Source of the DNA: Uloborus plumipes
Taxonomy: Eukaryota; Arthropoda; Arachnida; Araneae; Uloboridae
Length of the DNA stretch: 64,000 nucleotides
Assembly (NCBI GenBank): GCA_038373865.1
Contig: JAXGGA010006532.1
Location: 1 to 64,000 of the forward strand
Direction: 5' to 3'
Both the position numbers and the translations under genes were made by a program. The notes beneath the pieces were generated by a model. It was not told the DNA's origin, searched no databases, and saw only the letters and a program-made list of their open reading frames with translations. Of this stretch, positions 47,157 to 58,582 are shown one piece after another (the first letter of the stretch is position 1; each line of letters begins with the position of its first letter).

Positions 47157-47388
47157 TACCAAGCTTATAACATTTCCGATTTACCTAAACATTATTTGCA
47201 TCTTGCATTTGTGTTTCAGGTGTGTAATACAGTTTTTTAGTTTGTCCAGACAGAAAAAAATTGCCATTGTTTACAGAAGCAGCCATTGTGTATATAGATA
47301 TGCACTTTAATGTTAAAAAATTCATGAACGCGTGTCACTAAAACACCATACCCGGCACAAACCCGGGCAGGGCCGGGTACCCGGCTAG

Positions 47389-48805
47389 TTATATTTATAT
47401 TCTAGAGCAGTTTTAATCTAAACTTACTTAATTGTGTTTCCGAACTGGTAATCACGTTTTTTTTTTTGACTTAACCTTACTCCTTTTTGTGTAATTATTA
47501 TAATCTTCTCAGCTTTAATCCACGTTGTGAACTTATGTGTCTTCTTTTTATCTATAAAGTCCTTAATAATTTAATTGACTGCTCCGGTATTGTCAGTTCC
47601 ATATCTAACTAGCTGTTCAATGAAGGATTTTTAGGGGTTATTCATGTTTAAAAAATATTTTAACCTAATTTATATATGTTGATCATATTTTGTCTTTAAA
47701 TTTTAAACTTTTTAACACTCATTGTCGCAAGTTTTTTATTTTCATCTTGTTGTTGTATAATATTGAGTATTGATGTTTCAACATTTTAAAGGCATAATTT
47801 GTTTTAATTGCTATTTTTATGCTATTTGACACTGTAATTAGGTTTTTTCCGCTACTGTGCAATATATTTTTTAGCAGACAAATAAATAAATAAATAAATA
47901 TGGAACTTTTTAGCGAATTTTGAAAAATGAAATTGATTCCACACTCTCGCATTTTCGACCTAATGTTTCTCCACCAGTTGTAATAAAAATTACAAGAGCT
48001 ATTTACGAGGTTGGTGGTACAAAATACGTCCGACATTTTCTATTCCTCCAGTTCTTTGGTGGGTTGTTTTAAAAACCAAAATAAAAATTTGTTTCGCAAA
48101 TTGTACTGTAATAATTTCAAACATGTGTCTAATAGCACATTAATAACCAATGGATGATTTTTTCTTCTTCTTTGAAAAAATAAATAAAGAAAACATTGTA
48201 CAGGTAAGGTAGTTTTTTGCTACTTGGAAGTTTTAAAAATTAAAAAGTGTTTATATCAAAGGCGAAGAAGATCCATTCTATTTCCCTGAAAATTTCGGAA
48301 AGCAGACTTTTTATTTTCACTCCTTTGCGTCCATTTGACTCCTTCCTTCTATCATCGTTAGAGAAAAATGGACTGAATGAAGTATAGCAGATGTAGCTAC
48401 CTTTAACGGATACGGTTACGGCCGTCGTAAATTGATTTACTGCTGGTGTGACTGCGCTAACGACGTGCTGTCTATTCAATAAAGCGTTGAAGATCAAGTG
48501 TGTGTTTCATTTAATGGCCACTCGCGGGAGGGCCGAAACGTTGCACAGCAGTCTCGAATTTAACAGCAATGTTTTAAAGGAAAATTTATTGCATTCACTG
48601 CTTTTCGACTTATTTTACTTTGTATTTAATAATAAAAAAATAATGACTGAAAAAAATAGATTTGCATCAATACATCGATTAATAATCACTCATCATCACC
48701 GACAGTAGTGGCACATCTAGGGAGGGGGTGGGGTTGGGAGAGAAAGAACGAAAAATAATTAAAGAAGGTAAATGTTTTACGCAAAACTATTTTTGACTGA
48801 TTTAC
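47389..48805. other. Unannotated AT-rich stretch
   Basis: Several minus-strand frames up to 105 codons (47719-48036) with composition expected of AT-rich DNA. A (AAAT)n run lies at 47880-47900. No repeat ends seen. Confidence 0.45.
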
Positions 48806-49240
48806 TGCCGGCCATCTTATCTAGTGGTCAGAGATCAACCAACACGGTGCTTGAATACCGGCTCGGGCATGAATGTAGTTTCTCTCTCTCTCTCTCTCTT
48901 GTTCTTTCCTTGTGTGAGGTAAATCCTCATTAGGGTAGGTACGGTGGTGACTGTTGGGGTTTAAATAAATAAGTAAATAGTGGTTAGAGAAGTCTGATAC
49001 GGAGGGAATGGTTCCGGGTTTCGGGCATGGATGTAGTTTCTCTCTCTCTCTTTCTCCTATCCTTGTCCTTTCCTTGTGTGAATATGTTGCTGTGCGGTAA
49101 ATAGTAGCCCACCCTATAAACGGTTTCTTATGGCATGATTATACTATGGAAGTAGGACTTCACACCAAATTAGGTTGCAGTTGTAAAAGTGAAGCAGCGC
49201 TCCACAAATTGACAGTCTTGGTGGCACAAGACAACGACTG
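48806..49240 (+). mobile_element. tRNA-related SINE, partly duplicated
   Basis: Two heads, near 48818 and 48980, carry TAGTGGTCAGAG or TAGTGGTTAGAG (A-box-like), a degenerate B box before CGGGCATG, then GATGTAGTTTCTCTCTC, a (CT)n run and CCTTGTGTGA. The second copy continues with a body (AGTAGCCCACCC, GGTAGGACTTCACACC-like, GACAGTCTTGGTGGCACAAG). The first copy is truncated after the shared CT-rich part. The A-box is good and the B box weak, so assignment is moderate. Confidence 0.6.
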
Positions 49241-52200
49241 ATTTACTTTCAAATGCTAAAATGCGTGCGAAACATTTATGAAATATTTACTGATTAGTCT
49301 TTCAAATGTTAATTAATGGTGCGCAATAAAAGTTTTTTTTCCTTTAAATTGAGTAATTTTAATGATTCATTATTTAAGGTGTCGAAACTAAGAAAACAGT
49401 ATTTCACAAATTGTTTATTACGAGAAAAGGAATTTTACTGCCTTTTAGTTCATTATTTAAGATTTCTACGTGGACATACCACAATGTGTATAATGTTTGT
49501 CTTAATGTTTTAGTGTTCTTGGTGTTTTCTAGTGAGGTTTGATAACATATATCATTATAATAAATGTTGGTAGCATATTCTAGTATCGTACGAGAAATAT
49601 AGATGGACATTCTTCTATCAGTAACTAGAACATGCATGTAAACATTTGTAAAGTTATGATGCAAAATAATGTTTTGAAGAAGATTCATCATTACATAAAA
49701 TTTAAGCCTTGTTTAGAAAGGGAAGCAGATAATTCTTCGACTGATGCTCAAGTTGGAAGTAAAAAACTGGGCCTAAATGTTTGCCTAAATTGATTTTCTG
49801 GGTAAATGCGTTGATTTACTGAAAAATTTTAGTTCTTTTTACTCCTAATAAAACTTAGCAAAATGTACATCTTACTATATGCTTGATTTCAATGAAAAAT
49901 ATTTCGTTACAATCCGCATAATTCAATCAAGATCAAATTACAACGAGCCTGATTAGATTTCTCGAAAGGGAGCTTTCAAAAAAGAATCCTATGCTTTTAT
50001 TCGTAGTTAATAAGGGAGAGAAACTTTTGTTGGATCGAATTGTACACGTGATTGCGAACTTAATTGCAAAACTACGAATCCAGTACGAGCAAGAGGGACC
50101 AGTTGATGAGCAATCTACTTGTTGGCTCGAGGAAATCGTAAATTAAGCTTTTTGCATCGGAACAGTGCAATTAGTGATTGATTGCACGACAATACTACTT
50201 CTGCTGGAAAATCATTGGACAAAAGTCGATGAGGTTAAACTAATGTTTTTTGAATTTTTTTCATGAAGCAATTTTTAGAAAGCTTCATACATTCGTACAT
50301 TGTTTTTAATAATTGGATTTAAAGTATGAAAATCTAGGGTTTTTATATGAACGTTTAATTTTTGGGGGGCATTAATGACTTTTACGGACTTTTCTTGAAG
50401 GACAAAATACTGCATTTCACGTAACTGTGAAATAATTTGTACGATGCTTTAAGAACAGTGTAACGTAATCTTGTTTTCATAGTTGGCTTAATTTCTCGGC
50501 TGATTTTTGGTTCACTCGAAATGTAGTGATTCTGCTTGAAATTCCGTTTGTTATTTATAGCCATTAAAGCAGTACAGTAAAAGAAGGCAAAATGTTTCTT
50601 TGATAAGTTTGCACTTCTTGCCACTATTTTACTGTGCAACCTCACATATTACCAGCTCTACGAAAAAATCAACAAATATCTTGTTGATTGAGAACATAAT
50701 GTCCAGGGAAAGACACAAGGGAGACGCGGAGTTGCTTTTTAGAACCGAAAAGGCCGCCGACATCCTGGCAGACGAAGTTTGGACTAAGAAGCCAGGACAG
50801 ACTTTTTGCCCAGCTCTTGTAGAAGATAGTGACTATGATGAAGCTACTACTTACTTCATAGTTGCTTAACATATATTAAATGTTCTTATTTATACTATTG
50901 AAATTTTACCGTATTTATATTTATATGCTTTATGCCAGCCGACTAAATCATTGAGGGGTGCCGCATGCAGCGAATCTAGCTACTATAAGCGGCTAGCTTA
51001 ATACACTCTTTGAAATTCGGAACCACTGAAAGTAGGGGAAACCGAGGTAAGTATACGAAGGGATAAGAAGGCAAACGTGTAATAATTTTCTTAATTTTGG
51101 GTAAACTGACAGCTCTAAATCACCTGAAGCTGAACTTTTCTAGTACACGATACTGTGAACATGCTATCAGAGAGCGCTATCGCGCCGTGAAACAGAAAAA
51201 TGTTATTTCATGCAGTGGTATGTTAATATTTGCATCCTTAAGTTATTTTCTTCTACAGCCTCTAATAGTGGAGTGAATTCCCGAAAATTATTATAATATA
51301 GTAACTTCTCTATTTCGTCTCAACAAAGGAAACCTTTTTCGGATTGTTTTATAAAATCCTTTTCAAACAAGAGTATTTTGATTTCAGTGAGGCGAGTTGA
51401 GGTAAAAGAATAGTTTTGGGGGGAATTGTTTGAATTTGCATACTTCATTTTCATTGTCAAAACGTTCAACAACTGATGCATGCATAATGTAAAATGCTAA
51501 TTCGATAAAATTTTCAAATTTCTGTCATTTCTCCTCAGTAATTTAACTCAAGTAACGTTAACGACGGTTTTAAGTAATCATATTAAGGTAACTATCTTTT
51601 CAAAGATGTACGGAAAATAAAAGGGCAATAATTAAAAAAAAATAGCTTCGGATTTTGAAGTTTAAGCGTATTTTCTGAATTTTGGTGTAATTTGTTAAAT
51701 TTAAGTCTTTGATACTTTAATCAACATATTAAAAACACTTGTGCTCGTGCATCAATTCTATTGAGATCCGATGTATTCAAGTAGAAGACAAGATATTTAA
51801 GAAAGTTTTAGATCTAGCTCTCGTACGTTTAATCGGGCAACAATTTTTTTTTATATACAACGCAATTTCGACTTCTATTGCGAGACAGTTAAAAATAAAG
51901 TCAACTTTAATAATGAATTTCGGAGCTTTATTTGAGAAACAATACGTAAAATCTCTTACTATTATAATTGCCGTTTTCCCTCTTTCTAAAGTGACAAAAC
52001 CACTTGAGCTTTAATTTGAAATAAACACAAATATATTAAATGCATAGAAAATTCCTAAAAACGATACCGCATTTAAGAAGCATTTATTTTTGCTCCTTAA
52101 GCAAATATTTTTATTGGTTTTCTTCAAGCTCACGTATTTTTTTCTAGTTGCGAAGATGATATGAACCGAAAATATTTTTCTTGAGATATAAATATATATA

Positions 52201-52912
52201 TTTTTCAAATATTATGTAAAATAAAGACTCTGGGAGTCGTCATGAGAATGGAAAGTAATGACTAAATTTGTGACAACATCCTTGAGTTACCTTAACAACA
52301 AAAATAATCATTACCTGAAGAATAACGTAGAAAATTTCTCTAGGGAGTAATTTTATCCAAGGAATTCGGAAGTAAAGAATAATTGTGTTTTGGCTGCGAA
52401 AGAATTTAAGTGGCTCCAAATGAAGTTTTACAGGTAATTTTTCTCTTGAAATTTACGGTAGAATTATATTTAAAAGACAAGAAGATCGTACAGATTTAAA
52501 CGAGCCTAATTTCTCGTGTGTGAACTACTACTTTCTTACAGCATTCGTATCTTTCCCTTTTTGATTTTTCTTAGGAGGCAAATTGCTTCAAATATACTTT
52601 ATCAAGACATGAAGTGATTTTTAAAAAACAAAATGTCACTTATTTGAAGAGAAAATTAGCTAGTTATATTTTACATTAATATAGAAAATATTAGTCAATA
52701 ATGTACAATTGAATTGTATTTTATAGATTTTCAAATTAATGTAGAACATATTAGCATGGAAAATTTATTCTTCAAAATTTTAAGACACCGTGGTTTCATT
52801 AACTTTAAGAAAACCATTTTGAATTCACGGAATTTTTTCAGTACAAGGGACGAGACGTATATATACGTTTCATATAGACGAAAAACATGGGAGAAATAAA
52901 TGATAGTTTTAA
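49241..52912. other. Unannotated stretch with one candidate exon
   Basis: Mostly AT-rich with no transposon ends I can pair. AGTAGGGGAAACCGAGGTAAGT at 51033 could be a splice donor or a MITE terminus; no partner was found. A candidate coding segment at 50700-50869 is listed separately. Confidence 0.45.
50700..50869 (+). CDS. Candidate host exon or small gene, unrecognised
   Basis: From a Met at 50700 the frame reads 56 residues, MSRERHKGDAELLFRTEKAA then DILADEVWTKK through DEATTYFIVA, and stops at TAA. It is open further upstream, to a Met at 50600. Composition is charged and balanced with G/C at third positions, unlike the Phe/Lys/Asn-rich frames around it, and the G/C rise is confined to the frame. 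An acceptor-like CACATATTACCAG at about 50653 would make this a last exon. I recognise no domain. Chance or a transposon-derived segment remain possible. Confidence 0.3.
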
Positions 52913-53465
52913 CCCTCGTGGGTCCCTTGGGGTCAAATGTGTCACTAATGCAATTTCTGATTAATATATGGTTTTAATCAACCATTTGTTTTTAATAGCA
53001 TTCTGTGATTTTTTTTCCTTTAGATTTTTATGCACAATAATGCTATTGTTTTGTTTTATTTTTCCTGAATTGCATTTTTTGTCCACAAGACCCTTGGGGT
53101 TACTTCCCCATAATGCCAAAAAAATAGGACGTTGATATTTTTGTCCAAAAAAACTGTATAGAAAATGTATTAAAAATGTCATAAGTGTTTGAAATTCACT
53201 TGCAAAATCACTTGTTTCAGGTCTGTAACAGTTGCGAATAAATCTACAGTTATTGTGAGCTTTGCTCTAAAATTGTTATTTTTAATGCATAAACTAAATT
53301 TTACTTTGTGTCTTTTTATTTCTATTTTTTTATCATTAAAAAGTGTGAACTTAAAAAATGCATGTAACATTCAATGATTAAAATAAATTAGTCAAAGGAA
53401 ACATTGGAGCCTTTTATGACCCCAAATGTCTTCAGTGTAACCGAAATGGGAGGAACCCACGAGAG
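52913..53465. mobile_element. TTAA-type MITE (CTCGTGGGT ends)
   Basis: Ends CCCTCGTGGGTCCCTTGGGG and, opposite strand, CTCTCGTGGGTTCCTCCC. Left flank TTAA (52909-52912), right flank TTAG, one mismatch. TTGGGGT motifs recur inside (52928, 53093, and TTTGGGGTC on the minus strand near 53420). 553 bp, AT-rich interior, non-coding. Confidence 0.7.
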
Positions 53466-53469
53466 TTAG

Positions 53470-54424
53470 AAAAGCATGCAGTGCTGCTGATCTTCTAGGA
53501 AGTGACACCAACCGATGTTGCTACCATTTAAAAAACCGCGTTCACAAGCATATCTAAATCTTCCTTGCTTGCTTATCCCATATTGCCGTGAACGGATCAT
53601 TGGTGAAAGATCACACGACGAAAGAACGATTAATCAAAGAAATCTTAAATTTGTTTTGTATTTTGAGTTTTTTAAATCATGCTCCAAGCGGAGAAGAATT
53701 AAACGATATAGCCATATTTAGAATGCATCTGCTCATGCGGTTTTCTTTAAAGCTTATTATCACGTTTTCCGCCAAAACTTTTATTTCTTTTGAATCTCAG
53801 TAAGTGGAGATCATATTTCTGTGATCAGTATTTCAGACAATTTTTAAGGGTCTGTAAACATTCAAAAATTTGAGAAAAATATTTTTGTTGAAAAATTCTG
53901 TTAAGCCTGTTCTTGTATTACCATGTTGGGGAAAATGCTATGCTTTGCTGAAACAGTTATGGGTAATTTGGATAAGTACACCTACAACAAGTAAGCTGTT
54001 TGTTTAATCGATGAGCGTTTTGGTAATTCTACAGACTTACCTACCATGCAAATAAAATTGCAGTTTTTATAAGAACGGAATTATTTTTCCCGGAATGCCT
54101 AAAGTAAAGGAGGATTCGAAATTATTTTCTCTGCAAAATACCGACAGGTAGAGTGTGATATCTAGAGACTGGAGTTTCGTCCTTGCAAAAGACTCAACAG
54201 TCTGGAATAGTCAACAACCAAGCTGGATATAGATGTTCTCTCATTGAAGCTGAGATTACCAAGAAACTGGTTGGTAAAATTAATTTAGTACCCTAGTGAA
54301 AGTGCTCAGGAAATAGGACGGTTTAACTCGAAAAGGAAGGTAAAGCCTTAGGTTAACCAGTAAGTTGGTGCATGTCTGCCTGTAGTTCTTGCCTAACCTT
54401 GTAACAGGGGTATTAACTTACTGC
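53470..54424. other. Unannotated stretch
   Basis: Short frames only; no repeat or gene recognised. Confidence 0.4.
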
Positions 54425-55807
54425 TTAAGAGCAAGAATCTGAGAGAGTGTCACGCCTGTGATTCATGAATTCTCAGAATTTCTCCCGAAAATTACCAAAT
54501 GTTTATTATCTTATTGAAAGACCAAATCCAGAATGTTTTGCTCTAAAGTTGAGTTGTTTAGTTTTTATGGATCCCTAAAGATGAAGGTGCGGCATCAAAA
54601 ATTAAGCGGATTTTCAAGACATTTAAGTTGCCGTGAGCCAAAACTCTTACCAGGAACTGTTTAACTCCAATTTTCTTTTTGTGTATGGAATATAGAAGGT
54701 TGAAACTTTACAAAATGAATGTTAAATTTGTGGTAAGTTGTTGCCGTAAGGTCAGTGAAGGCCCTCAAAACAAGGCATATTTGACGTTTTTTAGCGTTTT
54801 TGAGGTCCAAAAACAGTTTGTACATTTCAGTTGGCACGGCAAAAGTAGTGTCGTTAGGAAGACCAGTGTAAGCACTTTAAAATAATGTATAAATAACCGA
54901 GGAAAGTTCAACGTGCTTTTAGTTGCGTAAGGCCGAAATATGAAAAATGTCATATTTTACCGATATTCAAACGGTCATAACTTCCTCTGCCAACAACATA
55001 TTGGAATATTTTTTTTGCCAATGTCATACTCTATTCTTTGTCTTAACAGAACAGTTGAGTCCTTTGAGGCGAAATGTAAAAAAATTTTTTACAAAAAATT
55101 TATTTTGTCCTGTACATTTTTTGTAAAAAAAAAAATTCACATTTCGCCTCAAAGGACTCAACTGTTCTGTTAATACAAAGAATAAAGTATGACATTGGCA
55201 AAAAAAAATATTTCAATATGTTGTTGGCAGAGGAAGTTATGACCGTTTGAATATCGGTAAAATATGACATTTTTCATATTTCGGCCTTACGCAACTAAAA
55301 GCACGTTGAACTTTCCTCGGTTATTTATACATTATTTTAAAGTGCTTACACTGGTCTTTCAAACGACACTTCTTTTGCCGTGCCAACTGAAATGTACAAG
55401 CTGTTTTTGGACCTCAAAAACGCTAAAAAACGTCAAAAATGCCTTGCTTTGAGGGCCTTCACTGACCTTACGGCAACAACTTACCACAAATTTAGCATTC
55501 ACTTTGTACAGTTTCAACCTTCTATATTCCATATACAAAAAGAAAATTGGATTTGGATTACCAGTTCCTGGTAAGAGTTTTGGCTCACGGCAACTTCCAT
55601 GTCTTGAAAACCCGCTTAATTTTTGATGCCGCACCTTCATCTTTAGGGATCCATAAAAACTAAACAACTCAACTTTAGAGCAAAACATTCTGGATTTGGT
55701 CTTTCAATAAGATAATAAACTTTTGGTAATTTTTGGAAGAAAATCTGAGAGGTCATGAATCACCTCATAATGCTAGGCGTGACAGTTTCTCAGATTCTTG
55801 CTCTTAA
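54425..55807. repeat. Third large palindrome, arms about 680 bp
   Basis: 54425-55092 is reverse-complementary to about 55125-55807 with few differences; the innermost A/T-rich bases can also pair, leaving a spacer of a few tens of bases. Both outer ends read TTAAGAGCAAGAATCTGAG inward, so a TTAA flank is possible. Paired frames (54679-54885 and 55359-55688 reversed) are mirror copies, with VVSCCRKVSEGPQNKA in translation, but no family is recognised. Confidence 0.9.
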
Positions 55808-57207
55808 TTTTCTCTCGCCCCGTATTTTTCTGCGCAGTTGCCCATTTTCGAATGGTTGTGAACTTTTCTGTCTTGCATTAATGAAGGAGATCTCCATGCT
55901 AGGCTGAGTCGGTTGCTTAAAAATTTTCTGTGCGGTTCAGTCTTTTAATTGGTACTTTTTATTCTCCTTATATTTCAGAACAAATTTTCAACTTTTGCAA
56001 AATTATAAGTGTCGGTTTAGTTGACATTTACAACATTTTAAATCTTATTTAAATTACTAAGAAAAACAACCATTTACCAGTCAACATAGTTAGCATGGGG
56101 TTTTCGTGGCTCTGGGGTAGAAGCTTTGCTTAAGTCGTGAGTTCGATTCCTACCATTTCCCTACGTGTTATATCCTTTTCTTGAGCAATGAATATCTTTT
56201 GAGCTGTCTTTTATACTAATAAAGTCCAGCTTATCCACCATATCATCACAATGATTAATAACTGGGACACGACAACAACATCAACAACAGTTATCATGTA
56301 TTCATAAGATGAATAGGGACTCCGTAGCTTACCAAGAAATAATTTTATTAAAAATACTAAAAAAAAAAAGTACTCATTTATGGGATACAATATTGCTACA
56401 AAAAAAACCTCGGAAACTTCAACATTATCACACGAGCATTAATCACCACTAAACAAAAGAGCAAAACTCGAAATAACGATGAAGAGCTATTGAACTCACC
56501 CAACGTCCGTAGTAAAAAGGTATCATAATTAATGAATCAGTAATTGATTAACTTCGTGAAAGATGTTAATCAACACCGTTTCCTAAACATAAAAAGAGAT
56601 GGGGAATTCCATTCCATGTAATTGCTGAAAAGCTGTTAATTGTTATTAAATCGATCCTATGAAACTACCTGTCATTCCCAGCAACTAAATATGACGCGCT
56701 AATGAGGCTGAACTATTCACGCATTTGAGACAATTGAGTGGCAAAAGGTTTACAGTTTTTGCAAACGCACTCTATTTGAATAGTTAAATTAAACCGAAAA
56801 TGGAATTTTTAATTTTGCAAAACGAAAGTGAATATTTGCTCATTTAGAAAAGATGAATAAATAGAAATTATGTTTTTATAAAACTTTCAAAAACATTTAG
56901 ATAATTGTCTTTGTTAATTATGCTTAATGATGATTAGCATTCTTCGAAAGTTAAAAATATTCATGAGTTACCCAATTAGTATTTATTTATGCCATAAGTT
57001 TAAATGTTTTGACGGAAAGGACTGAACAATATTGTCAATGCGTTTAAAATAGAATGTATTAAAAAGTTTTAATATAATCAGGAAAATTAAACAGTAACTA
57101 TTGATAGCGAAAATGACGCAGGGATATTCAGCACATTTGTTAATAGTTATTGTTTCATTTCATTATTAAAAAAAATCTTTAAATTATTTTTTGAAGTATA
57201 TCAACTA
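55808..57207. other. AT-rich stretch with one tRNA-like segment
   Basis: Only the tRNA-like sequence at 56107-56155 stands out. Confidence 0.4.
56107..56155 (+). other. tRNA-like A and B boxes, probable SINE fragment
   Basis: TGGCTCTGGGGTAGAAGC fits an A box and GAGTTCGATTCC (56139-56150) is a near-perfect B box, at normal tRNA spacing. The middle is too short and unpaired for a cloverleaf, and flanks cannot form an acceptor stem. A short SINE head or tRNA pseudogene is most likely. Confidence 0.5.
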
Positions 57208-58582
57208 CTAGCTTTATACCCGGCGTCGCCCGGGTGCGTATTAATACAACATAGCATTCAGAAAAGAAAAAAAAAATTGGAAAAATTCTATTCTTATTTG
57301 AGTTTATTTTATATTGATATAGATTTTATTATTGGGTCATTCCATGAAAATGTCAACCTCAGCCGAAGAAAAAAAAATACCGAAGTGAAAAAAGTATCAA
57401 AAATAAATGAATAAATACATAAGTAAAAATCATACAACAAAAGAAGTCAAAAAAATTGAAAAATTATTGTAATTATCACTGAGGTTAGCCATAATAAATA
57501 GTTTGTAGTGTGTCTATACTGCTTATTATTCGATGGTTACGTTAGTCACGTTACGTTAGTCACACTCCATCTTGAGTAAAAGTGACACTTAAGACTAAAA
57601 AAAAATAAGATTTAATAAATATGTTTTATGTTTTTAAAAGCCAACTTTACACATTTTTCAAATATATCATTCAATTTTTAACACGTGCTTAACTTTGAGA
57701 AAGTTTTGCCTCACAACCTGAGCATTCATTTTCAGGGTTGCAAAAATGTTACGTTAGTCACACTGCTATTTTGGTTGAAAAAATATCTACTGTCAGTAAT
57801 TTTGTTTTAAATTCTTAGCAGAAATGATACATAGATACCATGTACATTGTAAATCCACCAGCATAACTAAAAAATATCTTTTATCCTTTAAGTTACAAGT
57901 AAACACAGTTACAAAATCAGCTCTGAATGTTACGTTAGTCACTATGGAGTGACCCTATTGCAACATACCTCTTATTTGGTTGAATTCAGTCCACATGGTT
58001 GCACAAAAACCTCTAACTGCAAACTCCCAAAACATCTTAATTATCACGGAAAGTTCACAGAAAAATAGCACCAGCTAAAAGCGAAACATGTATAAGGCTT
58101 TTAGTATAAAGTTTTTGCATAATTCCTCTGCTAGGAGGATAAGAAAAAAAAATTTCTGTATCATACATATTCTGTGCCAAATGAGAACATGAATTTTAAT
58201 TGTTTTTGACTTATTTCATGCTAAAATGAAATAGGTGAGCCTTGAAATGAAAATTCATTGTTTTAATTTTAATCTTTGTTGGAAGATGCTAATATTTAAA
58301 TACCATAAATTTTATCAATTTGTAACCTAAAAGCTGAGGTCGATTAAAAAAATAGGCCTAATTATAGGCTAGATTCCTATAAAAGGGTCATTTTTTGACA
58401 AAAAACTTGAATTTGAGCTTTTTAGATTTTTTAAAATTTCAAGAACCCGCCTATAAGAATTCTGGGGCATCAAGGAACCTCTGTGTCAATTTTGATAAAA
58501 ATCTGACGCAAACTGTGGATTTGTATAGAGAACAAGTATACAAACAAACATACAAGCATTCACTCATTTTTATTGATATAGA
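57208..58582 (-). mobile_element. Non-autonomous Helitron, reverse orientation
   Basis: On the minus strand it starts TCTATATCAATAAAAATGAG after an A (58583) and ends CTAG before a T (57207), with hairpin ACCCGG-GCGACG-CCGGGT about 10 bases before the end. 1375 bp, no helicase. Start and end hairpin are of the same type as 45676-47388 although the interiors differ, as expected of a Helitron family with variable cargo. Confidence 0.9.
57536..57942 (+). repeat. Four copies of GTTACGTTAGTCAC
   Basis: The 14-mer is exact at 57536-57549, 57550-57563 (head to tail), 57748-57761 and 57929-57942, all in one orientation inside the Helitron. The last three are 198 and 181 bp apart. Confidence 0.95.

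Larger units (their letters stand above)
45676..47388 (+). mobile_element. Non-autonomous Helitron
   Basis: Starts TCTATATACATAAAAGACTA after an A and ends GTACCCGGCTAG before a T, the A|TC...CTAG|T rule of canonical Helitrons. A G/C hairpin (CCCGG-GCAGGG-CCGGG) lies about 12 bases before the end. No Rep/helicase. 1713 bp, of which 904 bp is an inserted mariner-like element. The 57208-58582 element shares both end types. Confidence 0.88.

Noticed and set aside
51033..51054. Splice donor GAG-GTAAGT as exon evidence
   Set aside because: No open frame leads into it, and AGTAGGGGAAACCGAGG may equally be a MITE terminus.
55359..55688. 109-codon frame in the third palindrome
   Set aside because: It is the mirror of shorter frames in the other arm, with an early stop there and no recognised domain.
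56107..56155. Functional tRNA gene
   Set aside because: Good B box, but no cloverleaf and no acceptor stem.
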